DNA of 64,000 nt from Mariniflexile sp044335535. Lineage in GTDB: Bacteria > Bacteroidota > Bacteroidia > Flavobacteriales > Flavobacteriaceae. The stretch lies in NCBI RefSeq assembly GCF_044335535.1, contig NZ_JBIQVZ010000003.1:372001-436000 (forward strand). The letters are read 5' to 3'. A program made the position numbers and the translations under genes. The notes beneath the pieces were generated by a model. It was not told where the DNA came from and did no database searches. It worked only from the letters and a program-made list of their open reading frames with translations. This document shows, one piece after another, positions 42,528-50,815 of the stretch. How positions within the stretch are numbered: position 1 is the stretch's first letter; every line of letters starts with the position of its first letter.

Positions 42528-43808
42528 CTATTTATTTTGGGAGATGAGATTTTCGTTTTGTTCGTCATTCGGATTTTCTAAAATAGGCAAGCTATCTAAT
42601 TTTTCTTTTATAGGTTGTATGAATTCTAAATAGTCGTCTTTAAGAGATTCTGCAATAGGTTCCGATTGCGATAATTTTTCCCTTAGAGGATCGACTTGCT
42701 TGCCATTTTTCCAAAAACGATAGCACACATGCGGACCGCCTGTATTTCCTGTCATGCCTATCCAACCAATAACATCACCTTGCTTAACATGTTGTCCAAC
42801 TTTAACTTTACGTTTTTGCATGTGCAGGTATTGGGTTTCGTAAGTGCTATTGTGTCTAATTTTTACATAATTACCATTACCGCCTTTATATCGGGATTCG
42901 GTAACCGTTCCATTGGCAGTTGCTAAAATAGGCGTACCAATAGGTGCGGCAAAATCGGTTCCTTTGTGTGGTCGTAATGCAAAACCGTAATAAGCAATAC
43001 GTCGGTTTAAGTTATATCGAGATGAAATTCTACTAAATTGAACGGGTGCTTTTAAAAACGCGCGACGTAAATCTTTGGCAGCTTCGTTGTAATATTCGTA
43101 AATGTTTTTTATGGAGTCTGTTCGATATCTAAAGGCATAATAAGGCGTGTTTTTATGGTTGAAAAATGCGGCTTTAACTTTATGTACCCCAGCATAAATG
43201 GTATCATCAATGTATTTGTCTGTATAAATAACTTTAAAAGAATCGCCTTTTTGAAGTCGTGTAAAATCTATAGTCCAAGCATATATTTGTTCTGCCAGCA
43301 TGTTGGTTAAAATAGGGCTGATACCTTTTTTATCTAAAATTTCGGAAATACTACTTGTAACAATGCCTGTAACCGTTTTTTCGACGTATTTAATAGGCTT
43401 TCTGCTTGTATAAGCGTGAATGGAATCTTGAAAATTTATAACGACAAACTCTTCTTGGTTGGGTTGGTATATGAAACATCTAGGGGTTTCTAGAGAATCT
43501 TTAGAGCAAAGCAAGGTATAAGGTTTCCCTATTTGAAGGCGTCTAATATCAAAGGTGTCTCTGGCTTTTTCGGCAATTGAAAATATTCTTGGATAGCCAA
43601 TTTTGTTGCGTTCTAAAATAAGTCCAAAGCTATCTCCTTTTCTTACGGTATCTCTTTTTACAACAAAATTACTTAGATTAAAACCAAATTCGTATATATC
43701 GGCAGGTTTTTCTATAACAGCTACTTCTTCTTCTGCGGGTTGCTTTTTTTGTTTACACCCAATGACGCTTAATAATACTAATAAAATTACTAAATATTTA
43801 CTCCCCAT
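42528..43808 (-). CDS. M23 family metallopeptidase lipoprotein
   Basis: The protein of about 426 residues has a lipoprotein signal (LVILLVLLSVIGCKQKK) and a LysM/OapA-like middle. A LytM domain contains HKGTDFAAPIGTPILATANG, LHMQKRKVKVGQHVKQGDVIGWIGMTG and NTGGPHVCYRFW. Standard M23 enzymes end this motif HxH; here the second His is Cys near residue 357. I chose the ATG at 43808 because it starts the signal peptide; the longer frame begins inside tdo. It overlaps the tdo end by 19 bases and precedes pgi. It probably cuts peptidoglycan cross-links. Confidence 0.88.
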   Translation of the reverse strand: MGSKYLVILLVLLSVIGCKQKKQPAEEEVAVIEKPADIYEFGFNLSNFVVKRDTVRKGDSFGLILERNKIGYPRIFSIAEKARDTFDIRRLQIGKPYTLLCSKDSLETPRCFIYQPNQEEFVVINFQDSIHAYTSRKPIKYVEKTVTGIVTSSISEILDKKGISPILTNMLAEQIYAWTIDFTRLQKGDSFKVIYTDKYIDDTIYAGVHKVKAAFFNHKNTPYYAFRYRTDSIKNIYEYYNEAAKDLRRAFLKAPVQFSRISSRYNLNRRIAYYGFALRPHKGTDFAAPIGTPILATANGTVTESRYKGGNGNYVKIRHNSTYETQYLHMQKRKVKVGQHVKQGDVIGWIGMTGNTGGPHVCYRFWKNGKQVDPLREKLSQSEPIAESLKDDYLEFIQPIKEKLDSLPILENPNDEQNENLISQNK

Positions 43809-44707
43809 TCTTCTCTTTCTTGCTTTGTCCATAAGTCCGGAAAAAATATTCTTTTTTGATACTTTGGATGCATGTATTTTACCCATTCACTTCCTCCTGT
43901 TGCTTCGGCAGTTTTTCCACCTATATTTAAATAATGATTAGCAGTATTATAATGTGCCATCACCCATTTTATGTTAACCGTATGATCAAAATGGCGCATG
44001 GCATTAATTAACTCTTTGTTCTCTTTAGCTTCCTTGGGAAGTTCTTTAAATTTTGAGTATAAATTATTTGTGCTGTAAAACTGGGCAAATCTAATAAATT
44101 CGTCTTTATATTTTTCCTCAAAAACTGTTAATGTATAATTTTTTTTGCCTGTTTTATAATTTTTTCCAGCAGCTTGCCAATATAAATGCTCGAAAGCATT
44201 TTCATAAGAAGAATTTCTATCGATGGTATCTCTAAAACGTTTATCTATTAAGTTTATAAGTTCGGTTGATGCAAACTCAATTTTTCTATATTGGGCACTT
44301 TGAAATCCGCTGGCTGGTGTTAAGGTTTTCCTGAATTTGTTGTATTGGTCGACATCCATACCGTCTTTCATGATTGTAAATGAAGATGTTAGTATATCGA
44401 AATAGCGGCTAATACGCATTAGTTTTGATGCAAACAATTCAACTGTTAATTCTTTGCTTTTTGCTACTTGATCTATTTCAATAAGTACCATTTTAAACAA
44501 GAGTTCGTTTATTTGATGGTACATAATAAATACCAGTTCATCTGGAAAAACAGTGCGTTGCACTTGAAGGTTTAACAAGATATCGGTTTGAATATAATCC
44601 CAGTAATTTATAGGTTTACTGTGCAATAAGCCTTCTAGGTAATCTTCTAAATCTTGGTCTATTGCCTCGTATTTTTCCTTAAGTTGACTGTTTATTTTAG
44701 ATTTCAA
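43790..44707 (-). CDS. kynA: Tryptophan 2,3-dioxygenase
   Basis: The 305-residue haem enzyme opens the indole ring of tryptophan to N-formylkynurenine. It has DYIQTDILLNLQVQ, VFIMYHQINELLFKMVLIEI with the distal His region, TPASGFQSAQYRKIE and WVMAHYNTANHYLNIGGKTAEATGGSEW, whose His is the proximal haem ligand. The downstream kynurenine-pathway genes are not in this window. It lies six bases after the DUF3108 gene in a long minus-strand operon. Confidence 0.94.
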   Translation of the reverse strand: MKSKINSQLKEKYEAIDQDLEDYLEGLLHSKPINYWDYIQTDILLNLQVQRTVFPDELVFIMYHQINELLFKMVLIEIDQVAKSKELTVELFASKLMRISRYFDILTSSFTIMKDGMDVDQYNKFRKTLTPASGFQSAQYRKIEFASTELINLIDKRFRDTIDRNSSYENAFEHLYWQAAGKNYKTGKKNYTLTVFEEKYKDEFIRFAQFYSTNNLYSKFKELPKEAKENKELINAMRHFDHTVNIKWVMAHYNTANHYLNIGGKTAEATGGSEWVKYMHPKYQKRIFFPDLWTKQEREEWGVNI

Positions 44708-44713
44708 TTTTTT

Positions 44714-45496
44714 CTAATTAGGAACGATTATTTTAAAAGGGTGCTTCAATCCTTTAAAGGCTTCTAAATCGGCACGTAAAGAACCTACTCTTAAATCGGC
44801 TTTTATACGCAAAGGTATTTTATTTTTATCTTTTGATACCCAAAGTGTTAAACTTTCTTCTTCTTTAAAAACCCTACCAGCCATAACATAAGGCCTAAAT
44901 TTTAAAGCCTCTATTTTACCAAAATCGGTATCAATATTTTCTGTGCCTAAGTATTGTAATTTAAATCCGTAATTTTCTTCATCAAAAAACATGTCGGTGC
45001 GTATTTCATCGCCTATCTTTAATGTGTTTATGTCAATTTTATTACGCAAATAATAATAGGTAGATACCATATCTTGAATGTTTGGTTTGGTATCAAACAC
45101 TGCTTTTGTTTTTTTCTTTTTGTCGTTTACGTGGGCCTTATTGTTTTTTTGGTCGAAATCAATTTCAATATTTTTAGTATGTCCACCTTCATCTATATCC
45201 CTAATAAATTTATAAGGCAACAATGTATGTGTATCAAAATAACTTTCGTAGCGGTCTTTTACTTTAAAGAACCATTTAATCATGCCAGATGTCCAACCTT
45301 TTCCAACTACGTGGTAAACATTTTTATCATTAAGTTTGGATTCTTTTATATGTAATGAAGCGTTTCCTGCTTTTAAAAAACCGCTATAGCTCATTTTAAA
45401 TAAAAACCATTCACCATCGCCAAACGCCGATTCTTGTTGAGCAAAAGCTATTTGTGTAGTTATTATTGCGAATGTTATAAGTAGTATCTTTTTCAT
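44714..45496 (-). CDS. Secreted DUF3108 domain protein
   Basis: The 260-residue protein has a signal peptide (LLITFAIITTQIAFAQ). It contains FLFKMSYSGFLKAGNASLHI and FFKVKDRYESYFDTHTLLPYKFIRDIDEGG, the hallmark of DUF3108. The C-terminal half is beta-rich (LTLWVSKDKNKIPLRIKADLRVGSLRADLEAF). The fold resembles lipid- or polymer-handling periplasmic proteins; no function is proven. It is co-transcribed with tdo. Confidence 0.85.
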   Translation of the reverse strand: MKKILLITFAIITTQIAFAQQESAFGDGEWFLFKMSYSGFLKAGNASLHIKESKLNDKNVYHVVGKGWTSGMIKWFFKVKDRYESYFDTHTLLPYKFIRDIDEGGHTKNIEIDFDQKNNKAHVNDKKKKTKAVFDTKPNIQDMVSTYYYLRNKIDINTLKIGDEIRTDMFFDEENYGFKLQYLGTENIDTDFGKIEALKFRPYVMAGRVFKEEESLTLWVSKDKNKIPLRIKADLRVGSLRADLEAFKGLKHPFKIIVPN

Positions 45497-45693
45497 TTTA
45501 TTTGGGTATTTGTAATCAACTTCTTAAAAATATGTGTTACATTATTTATTAAGAATTTACAATTACTGTTCCAAAAATATAAAAATTACTTGTATGGTTT
45601 ATAATTAAAGGGGAACCTTAATATTTATTTATTATAAAATTCACAAAAAAAGTTATCAATAACGTGCTAGCCTTTATAAAGCTTAAGTATTTG

Positions 45694-46854
45694 TTAAAGT
45701 GTGCCTCTGTTGGCTTGTTCTCTTTCTATGGACTCGAAAAGTGCTTTAAAGTTTCCTGCCCCAAAACCACGAGCTCCCATACGTTGAATAATTTCAAAGA
45801 ACAACGTTGGTCTGTCTTCTACAGGTTTTGTGAATATTTGCAGTAAATAGCCTTCTTCATCGGCATCAATCATAATACCCAAACTTTTTAAGGTTTCAAT
45901 ATTTTCCCGCAATTCGTGATTGTGTTTGTGTAATCTTTCTGGAACGGCTTTATAATAAGCCTCTGGAGGTGTGGATAAAAATTCAATACCTCTAGCTTTT
46001 AACTGGCTTACTGCATTTATAATATCATCGGTTGCTACTGCTATATGCTGAACACCAGCGCCTTCGTAAAAATCGAGATATTCTTCAATTTGCGAACGCT
46101 TTTTTCCTTTTGCAGGCTCGTTAATAGGGAATTTAATTCGTCCGTTACCGTTACTCATCACTTTACTCATTAAAGCAGAGTATTCAGTGTGGATTTGTTT
46201 GTCATCAAACGACAAGAAGTTTTCAAATCCCATAACCTCTTCATACCATTTTACCCAGACATTCATTTGCCCCCAACCTACATTACCAACCATATGATCT
46301 ATAAATTTCAATCCCACTGGTGTTGGATTATAATCGGATTCCCATTTCCTAAAGCCTGGCAAAAAAGTACCTTTGTAGTTTTTCCTTTCTACAAACATAT
46401 GTATTGTTTCACCGTAGGTATAAATACCTGCACGTACGACTTCACCATGTTCATCGGTTTCAACAATGGGTTCCATATACGATTTGGCACCTCTATTTGT
46501 CGTTTCGTGGTATGCTTTTCTGGCATCCTCTACCCAAAGTGCTATCACTTTTACGCCATCACCATGTTTTACAATATGGTCGTTTACTGGCGATTTACTG
46601 GTTAATGGTGTGGTTAGTACCAAACGGATTTTATCTTGTTTAAGCACATAACTCACCGTGTCTTTTGAACCTGTTTCTAAGCCTTTATAGGCAAGCGATT
46701 GAAATCCAAAAGCTGTTTTATAAAAATGTGCTGCTTGCTTTGCGTTGCCTACATAGAATTCTACATAGTCGGTTCCTAAAAGGGGCAAAAAATCTTGGGC
46801 ACCTTTAAATATTTTTTCTAAACCGTAGTTTACTGATTTTATGTTTTTACTCAT
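45694..46854 (-). CDS. hppD: 4-hydroxyphenylpyruvate dioxygenase
   Basis: The 386-residue non-haem iron enzyme forms homogentisate in tyrosine breakdown. It has two vicinal-oxygen-chelate domains: DYVEFYVGNAKQAAHFYKTAFGF near residue 29, then FIDHMVGNVGWGQM and VQHIAVATDDIINAV, each with an iron-binding His. The glutamate ligand is in TLFFEIIQRMGARGFGAGNFKALFESIE near the C-terminus. It follows hmgA by 95 bases; together they make two successive steps of one pathway. Confidence 0.95.
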   Translation of the reverse strand: MSKNIKSVNYGLEKIFKGAQDFLPLLGTDYVEFYVGNAKQAAHFYKTAFGFQSLAYKGLETGSKDTVSYVLKQDKIRLVLTTPLTSKSPVNDHIVKHGDGVKVIALWVEDARKAYHETTNRGAKSYMEPIVETDEHGEVVRAGIYTYGETIHMFVERKNYKGTFLPGFRKWESDYNPTPVGLKFIDHMVGNVGWGQMNVWVKWYEEVMGFENFLSFDDKQIHTEYSALMSKVMSNGNGRIKFPINEPAKGKKRSQIEEYLDFYEGAGVQHIAVATDDIINAVSQLKARGIEFLSTPPEAYYKAVPERLHKHNHELRENIETLKSLGIMIDADEEGYLLQIFTKPVEDRPTLFFEIIQRMGARGFGAGNFKALFESIEREQANRGTL

Positions 46855-46949
46855 TTTTTTTTAATTTTTTGAAAAAGAGATGTTAGAATAGAAGAGAGAA
46901 AAGACTTTTACAGTTTGTTTTGAAAACTCATGATCTCTTTTCTTATATT

Positions 46950-48110
46950 TTAATATTCCAGCCATGATTTATGATAGTCCTCATCGGCTATTTTCATACC
47001 TTCTTCGGTAACCATTAGGGGTTTAAAGGTGTCTACCATAACTGCTAGTTCATCGGTTTTGGTTTTACCTATACTGCGCTCGGTTGCTCCCGGATGTGGA
47101 CCATGCGGAATGCCGGCTGGATGTAGCGAAATATGTCCCTGCTCAACATCGTTCCTGCTCATAAAATCGCCATCTACATAATATAGCACCTCATCGCTAT
47201 CTATATTGCTGTGATTGTATGGTGCTGGAATGGATAATGGGTGGTAGTCGTACAGCCTAGGCACAAAACTACACACCACAAAAGCATCGGTTTCAAAAGT
47301 TTGGTGTACTGGTGGTGGTTGGTGAATACGCCCTGTTATGGGTTCGAAATTATGAATTGAAAATGCATATGGATAGTTGTAACCATCATACCCAATCACG
47401 TCAAACGGATGCGATGCATATACCATTTCGATGATATCGTCTTGTTTTTTTATTTTAATTAAAAAGTTACCTGTTTCGTTGTAGGTTTCTAATTCTTGTG
47501 GGCGACGAATATCGCGTTCGCAAAAGGGCGCATGTTCCAAAAGTTGTCCAAACCAATTTCGGTAACGTTTTGGGGTGTAAATGGGTCGGCGGGATTCGAC
47601 TATAAACAATCTGTTATCTTCGGTATCAAAATCTATTTTATAAATAATACCTCTTGGTACTAATAAATAATCACCATATTTAAAATCGATATTTCCTAAA
47701 TGGGTTCTTAATTTACCTGAACCTTTATGAATAAAAATCAGCTCGTCGGCGTCGGCGTTTTTATAAAAATAATCTTGTGTAGATTGTTTTGGAGCTGCTA
47801 AAATAATTGCACAGTCTTTATTAACTAAAACGGTTTTTCGGCTTTCTAGATAATCTTGTTCTGGTTTTATTTTGAAGCCTTTAAAACGATATGACTGTAT
47901 ATTATTTGCTTTTGCAATTTTTGGAGAAACGCTGTACTGTTTTTTTATTTCTTTTACTTGTGTTGGTCGTTGTTCATGGTAACTATTTGTATACATACCA
48001 TCGAAACCAATGGTGCCAAACAACTGCTCGTAATACAAACTGCCATCTGGTTTTCTAAATTGCGTATGGCGCTTATGCGGAATGTTTCCTAATTTATGAT
48101 AGAAAGGCAT
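46950..48110 (-). CDS. hmgA: Homogentisate 1,2-dioxygenase
   Basis: The 386-residue cupin-type iron enzyme cleaves the ring of homogentisate to maleylacetoacetate. It contains YYEQLFGTIGFDGMYTNSYH, DELIFIHKGSGKLRTHLGNIDFKYGDYLLVPRG, the iron site region EVLYYVDGDFMSRNDVEQG and ISLHPAGIPHGPHPGATERSIGK. It is shorter than the human enzyme, as in many Bacteroidota. It is the first gene of the tyrosine-tryptophan catabolic group. Confidence 0.93.
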   Translation of the reverse strand: MPFYHKLGNIPHKRHTQFRKPDGSLYYEQLFGTIGFDGMYTNSYHEQRPTQVKEIKKQYSVSPKIAKANNIQSYRFKGFKIKPEQDYLESRKTVLVNKDCAIILAAPKQSTQDYFYKNADADELIFIHKGSGKLRTHLGNIDFKYGDYLLVPRGIIYKIDFDTEDNRLFIVESRRPIYTPKRYRNWFGQLLEHAPFCERDIRRPQELETYNETGNFLIKIKKQDDIIEMVYASHPFDVIGYDGYNYPYAFSIHNFEPITGRIHQPPPVHQTFETDAFVVCSFVPRLYDYHPLSIPAPYNHSNIDSDEVLYYVDGDFMSRNDVEQGHISLHPAGIPHGPHPGATERSIGKTKTDELAVMVDTFKPLMVTEEGMKIADEDYHKSWLEY

Positions 48111-48330
48111 AACTCTTAATATTTTAAAGTTAAAAATACAAAGTTAAAAGAGGCAAAGCCCTTAACTTCAATTACATATAAAGATACGATAAAGTATGCT
48201 TATTCAGGATTTCTCTTGATAAGGAAGTGTAGAAATAATAATAAGTCTTGCCAAAAAAGTTGCATAACCTAACAAATATAACTTTTTTTTGTAAAAAAAC
48301 CTTAAGATTTCCGAGAAAGCATAAATGGCA

Positions 48331-50562
48331 TTAGAACCAAAAGCCAACATTAAAAAACCAGTAGCTTCTATCTTGCTCTGGTGAATAACTGTATTTTGCT
48401 TGGATGGGACCAACAAACGTTTCAATGGCGTAACCTAAAGCATAACCTCTATAATCGGGAAGTGTAAACCATTCGCCAGTTTCAAAAATATTATCTTCTA
48501 CATTTGCCCAGTTACCTTCTAAGGTTATGTGATGCTTTTTAAATATTTGATAATCGGCAGTTAAAGATGCCTTTACAAAACTATTCCCCGTAAGGGAAAT
48601 AAAATCGTATCCTACAAACGGAATAAAGTTATTGATTAAGTTATTACCATTTCCTCCCAGTGCAAAATCTAAGGTTCTTGTAGATTTGTCGCCTATTTTA
48701 AACCCGCCTCCAGTTTGTAAATTAAACGCTAATTTATTTGAAATACTAAATGCATAACCCATGTCGGCTTTTGCTATTGAAAAATCATCGAAGCTTTCGT
48801 TAAAACTGGATGCATATAGGTACATGTGTAAATCGCCATTAAAATACACGCCTTTTTTTGGGAAATATTTATTATCGTAAGTGTCTAATTTTAACCCACC
48901 AAAAACACTTAAATAATCGGTGCTTTCAAACACAAATTCATTGGTTTGGTTATTTGTTGCTAGGGTTTCGGTTTTTACTTCTAATCGTTTATGCTCTAAT
49001 CCAGCACTTAGCGCAAAATCTTTTCTAAACAAGGTTTGCAAGTAAATTTGATTGGTTTGATCTTGTAATTTAGCGTCTATTTTATTTAAACCGGAACCGG
49101 ATATTTGAGCATCGTCTAACAGTAGTTTTGCGTTAATATCTTTATTAAATTGATTGTATCTGGATTTTAACCCAATACTCCAGTAAAAGCCTTTATCTAT
49201 AAAATATTCAAGATTGTAACGTACATTATCACCTAAAATAATATCCAAAGAAGCCACATCATTATCAAACAACCATCGCTTTTTTGTTAGATTAACCAAT
49301 GCCGCACTTTTGTATAAATCATCAAAATGCAATCCTAATTTTAAAAAGTTCGTGATTTTAGTTTCGACCAAATTTGCTATTAAATCGTAGCCTTCCTTAT
49401 TTTTGCTGTTTTTTAATTCATATTCAAACGAATCAAAGTTATTGGTGGCAACTAAGCTGTTAATACCATTATTGAAAGAGTTATAACTAATTTTTTGATT
49501 GGTTTTTAATCTTAGTTTTCCTAAAACATAAGCTCTAGTGTATTTGCTATTTCCTTTTATAACAATGCTGTTAATTGTAATACTGTCTTTAGCTTTACTA
49601 TTAATTTTAGATTTGATTTCAGAAGAATTTTTATCAGTTAATTTTTTTAAAGCATCTATTTTTGCAATGGTAGCTTGTTTACCGTTTTCAATAATTTTTG
49701 AGCCTTCACTAAATGATACCACAGAGTACTCTTTAATGTCTGGTTTAATATAGATGTCTGTTTTTTTAGCTTTCAATTTCATGTCATTAATAGTTCTGAA
49801 ATTGTTTATTTGGACCAATACGTCTGGAGCCGATGTTAACTCTTCTCTACTAGCCAATCCATCTTGTACATCTACACCAATAATAATGTCCATTCCTTTA
49901 GCACGCAACTCATTAATTGGATAATTATTTACTACACCGCCATCAATTAATATTTGTTCATTAATAGTAACCGGTTGAAATAATGACGGCAATGCGCCAC
50001 TCGCCATAATAGATTGTATTAAATTCCCTGAATCTAACATGACGGCTTGTCCCGTTTCAATATCGGTAGCTATACAGAAAAAGGGTATGGGCAATTTGCT
50101 AAAGTCATTTATTTCGCTAACATGCAATGTAAGTCTTGAAAATAAGGCATAGGTATTCTGCCCCCGAGATAGTGCCGATGGTAGCTTAATTTTAAAATTC
50201 TCAAACGGCAGCGTTACCGCATATTTTTCAGAATTGTCGCGTTCATAAAAGGCTTTGGACACTCTTGGTAAATCATCTTTTATTAACGTATCAAAATCAA
50301 TTTCATTAAAGATAGAATCGAGTTGTTTGCCCGTATACCCAGAAGCATAAAGTGAACCAATAATAGCTCCCATGCTGGTGCCTGCAACATAATCTATTTT
50401 TATACCCAAGCTGTCAATAACCTTTAACACACCAATGTGTGCTAATCCTTTTGCGCCACCACCACTTAAAACCAATCCAATTTTAACATCATTTTGTTCT
50501 GCGTTTTGAGAAAACCCCTCAAAACACAAAACAAAGATAAGGCATGTTAAAAAATACTTCAT
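48331..50562 (-). CDS. Patatin-like phospholipase with surface barrel (PlpD-like)
   Basis: The protein of about 743 residues has a signal peptide (MKYFLTCLIFVLCFEGFSQ) and an N-terminal patatin lipase domain: oxyanion loop GLVLSGGGAKGLAHIG, nucleophile GTSMGAIIGSLYASG and catalytic Asp in LIDGGVVNNYPI. A POTRA-like domain (SITINSIVIKGNSKYTRAYVLGKL) and a C-terminal beta barrel ending FFNVGFWF follow. This is the type V secretion PlpD layout. I chose the ATG at 50562 because upstream codons lie in element R1. Its leader carries element A copy 4 with R1 inserted between. Confidence 0.88.
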   Translation of the reverse strand: MKYFLTCLIFVLCFEGFSQNAEQNDVKIGLVLSGGGAKGLAHIGVLKVIDSLGIKIDYVAGTSMGAIIGSLYASGYTGKQLDSIFNEIDFDTLIKDDLPRVSKAFYERDNSEKYAVTLPFENFKIKLPSALSRGQNTYALFSRLTLHVSEINDFSKLPIPFFCIATDIETGQAVMLDSGNLIQSIMASGALPSLFQPVTINEQILIDGGVVNNYPINELRAKGMDIIIGVDVQDGLASREELTSAPDVLVQINNFRTINDMKLKAKKTDIYIKPDIKEYSVVSFSEGSKIIENGKQATIAKIDALKKLTDKNSSEIKSKINSKAKDSITINSIVIKGNSKYTRAYVLGKLRLKTNQKISYNSFNNGINSLVATNNFDSFEYELKNSKNKEGYDLIANLVETKITNFLKLGLHFDDLYKSAALVNLTKKRWLFDNDVASLDIILGDNVRYNLEYFIDKGFYWSIGLKSRYNQFNKDINAKLLLDDAQISGSGLNKIDAKLQDQTNQIYLQTLFRKDFALSAGLEHKRLEVKTETLATNNQTNEFVFESTDYLSVFGGLKLDTYDNKYFPKKGVYFNGDLHMYLYASSFNESFDDFSIAKADMGYAFSISNKLAFNLQTGGGFKIGDKSTRTLDFALGGNGNNLINNFIPFVGYDFISLTGNSFVKASLTADYQIFKKHHITLEGNWANVEDNIFETGEWFTLPDYRGYALGYAIETFVGPIQAKYSYSPEQDRSYWFFNVGFWF

Positions 50563-50577
50563 TTGGTAATTTTTATT

Positions 50578-50738
50578 GAACTCGTTTAAGCTTTTCATAA
50601 TTGGCTAAAAAATTGTCCTTTTACACTCGCTCTTTGGCTTTTCTTCCTTCCGTAGCTGTGCTATGCAACTCGAAAAAGCCTTCAACCGAGCATAAAATGA
50701 CTAATTTTCGCTTCAATCAAAAAAGTTTAAACGAGTTC
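50578..50738. repeat. Inverted-repeat element R1, long form
   Basis: The ends GAACTCGTTTAAGCTTTT and, inversely, GAACTCGTTTAAACTTTT are near-perfect inverted repeats over 161 bases. On the minus strand the shared centre GAAGCGAAAATTAGTCATTT matches the short form at 18821-18894. About 90 extra bases include GGCTTTTTC/GAAAAGCC, a second internal stem. It separates the leader element A copy 4 from the patatin start codon. Confidence 0.85.
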
Positions 50739-50754
50739 ATTGTTTATTAATAGT

Positions 50755-50815
50755 CAAATGGAACATTCACATACATATCCTTATCAGTTAAAAATTCGAA
50801 TTTGGAATGTTTCAT
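50755..50815 (-). promoter_or_regulatory. Structured leader element A, copy 4 (patatin)
   Basis: On the minus strand ATGAAACATTC (50815-50805) pairs with GAATGTTCCAT (50768-50758) at ten of eleven positions. The inner hairpin is AAATTCGAATTT (50803-50792). The tail CATTTG (50760-50755) is perfectly complementary to CAAATG at the patatin start codon (about 50565-50560), which lies beyond element R1. The copy begins at the uvrC stop codon. Its 5' reading frame is longer than in other copies (21 codons, MKHSKFEFLT...). Confidence 0.75.

Noticed and set aside
43809..43886. Longer start of the M23 peptidase
   Set aside because: The codons lie within tdo in another frame, and the lipoprotein signal begins at 43808.
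48204..48425. 73-codon frame on the minus strand
   Set aside because: It overlaps the end of the patatin gene out of frame and has no conserved feature; the interval 48111-48330 otherwise seems to be non-coding.
50563..50598. Twelve extra residues at the patatin N-terminus
   Set aside because: They are translated from the end of element R1 and precede a complete signal peptide.
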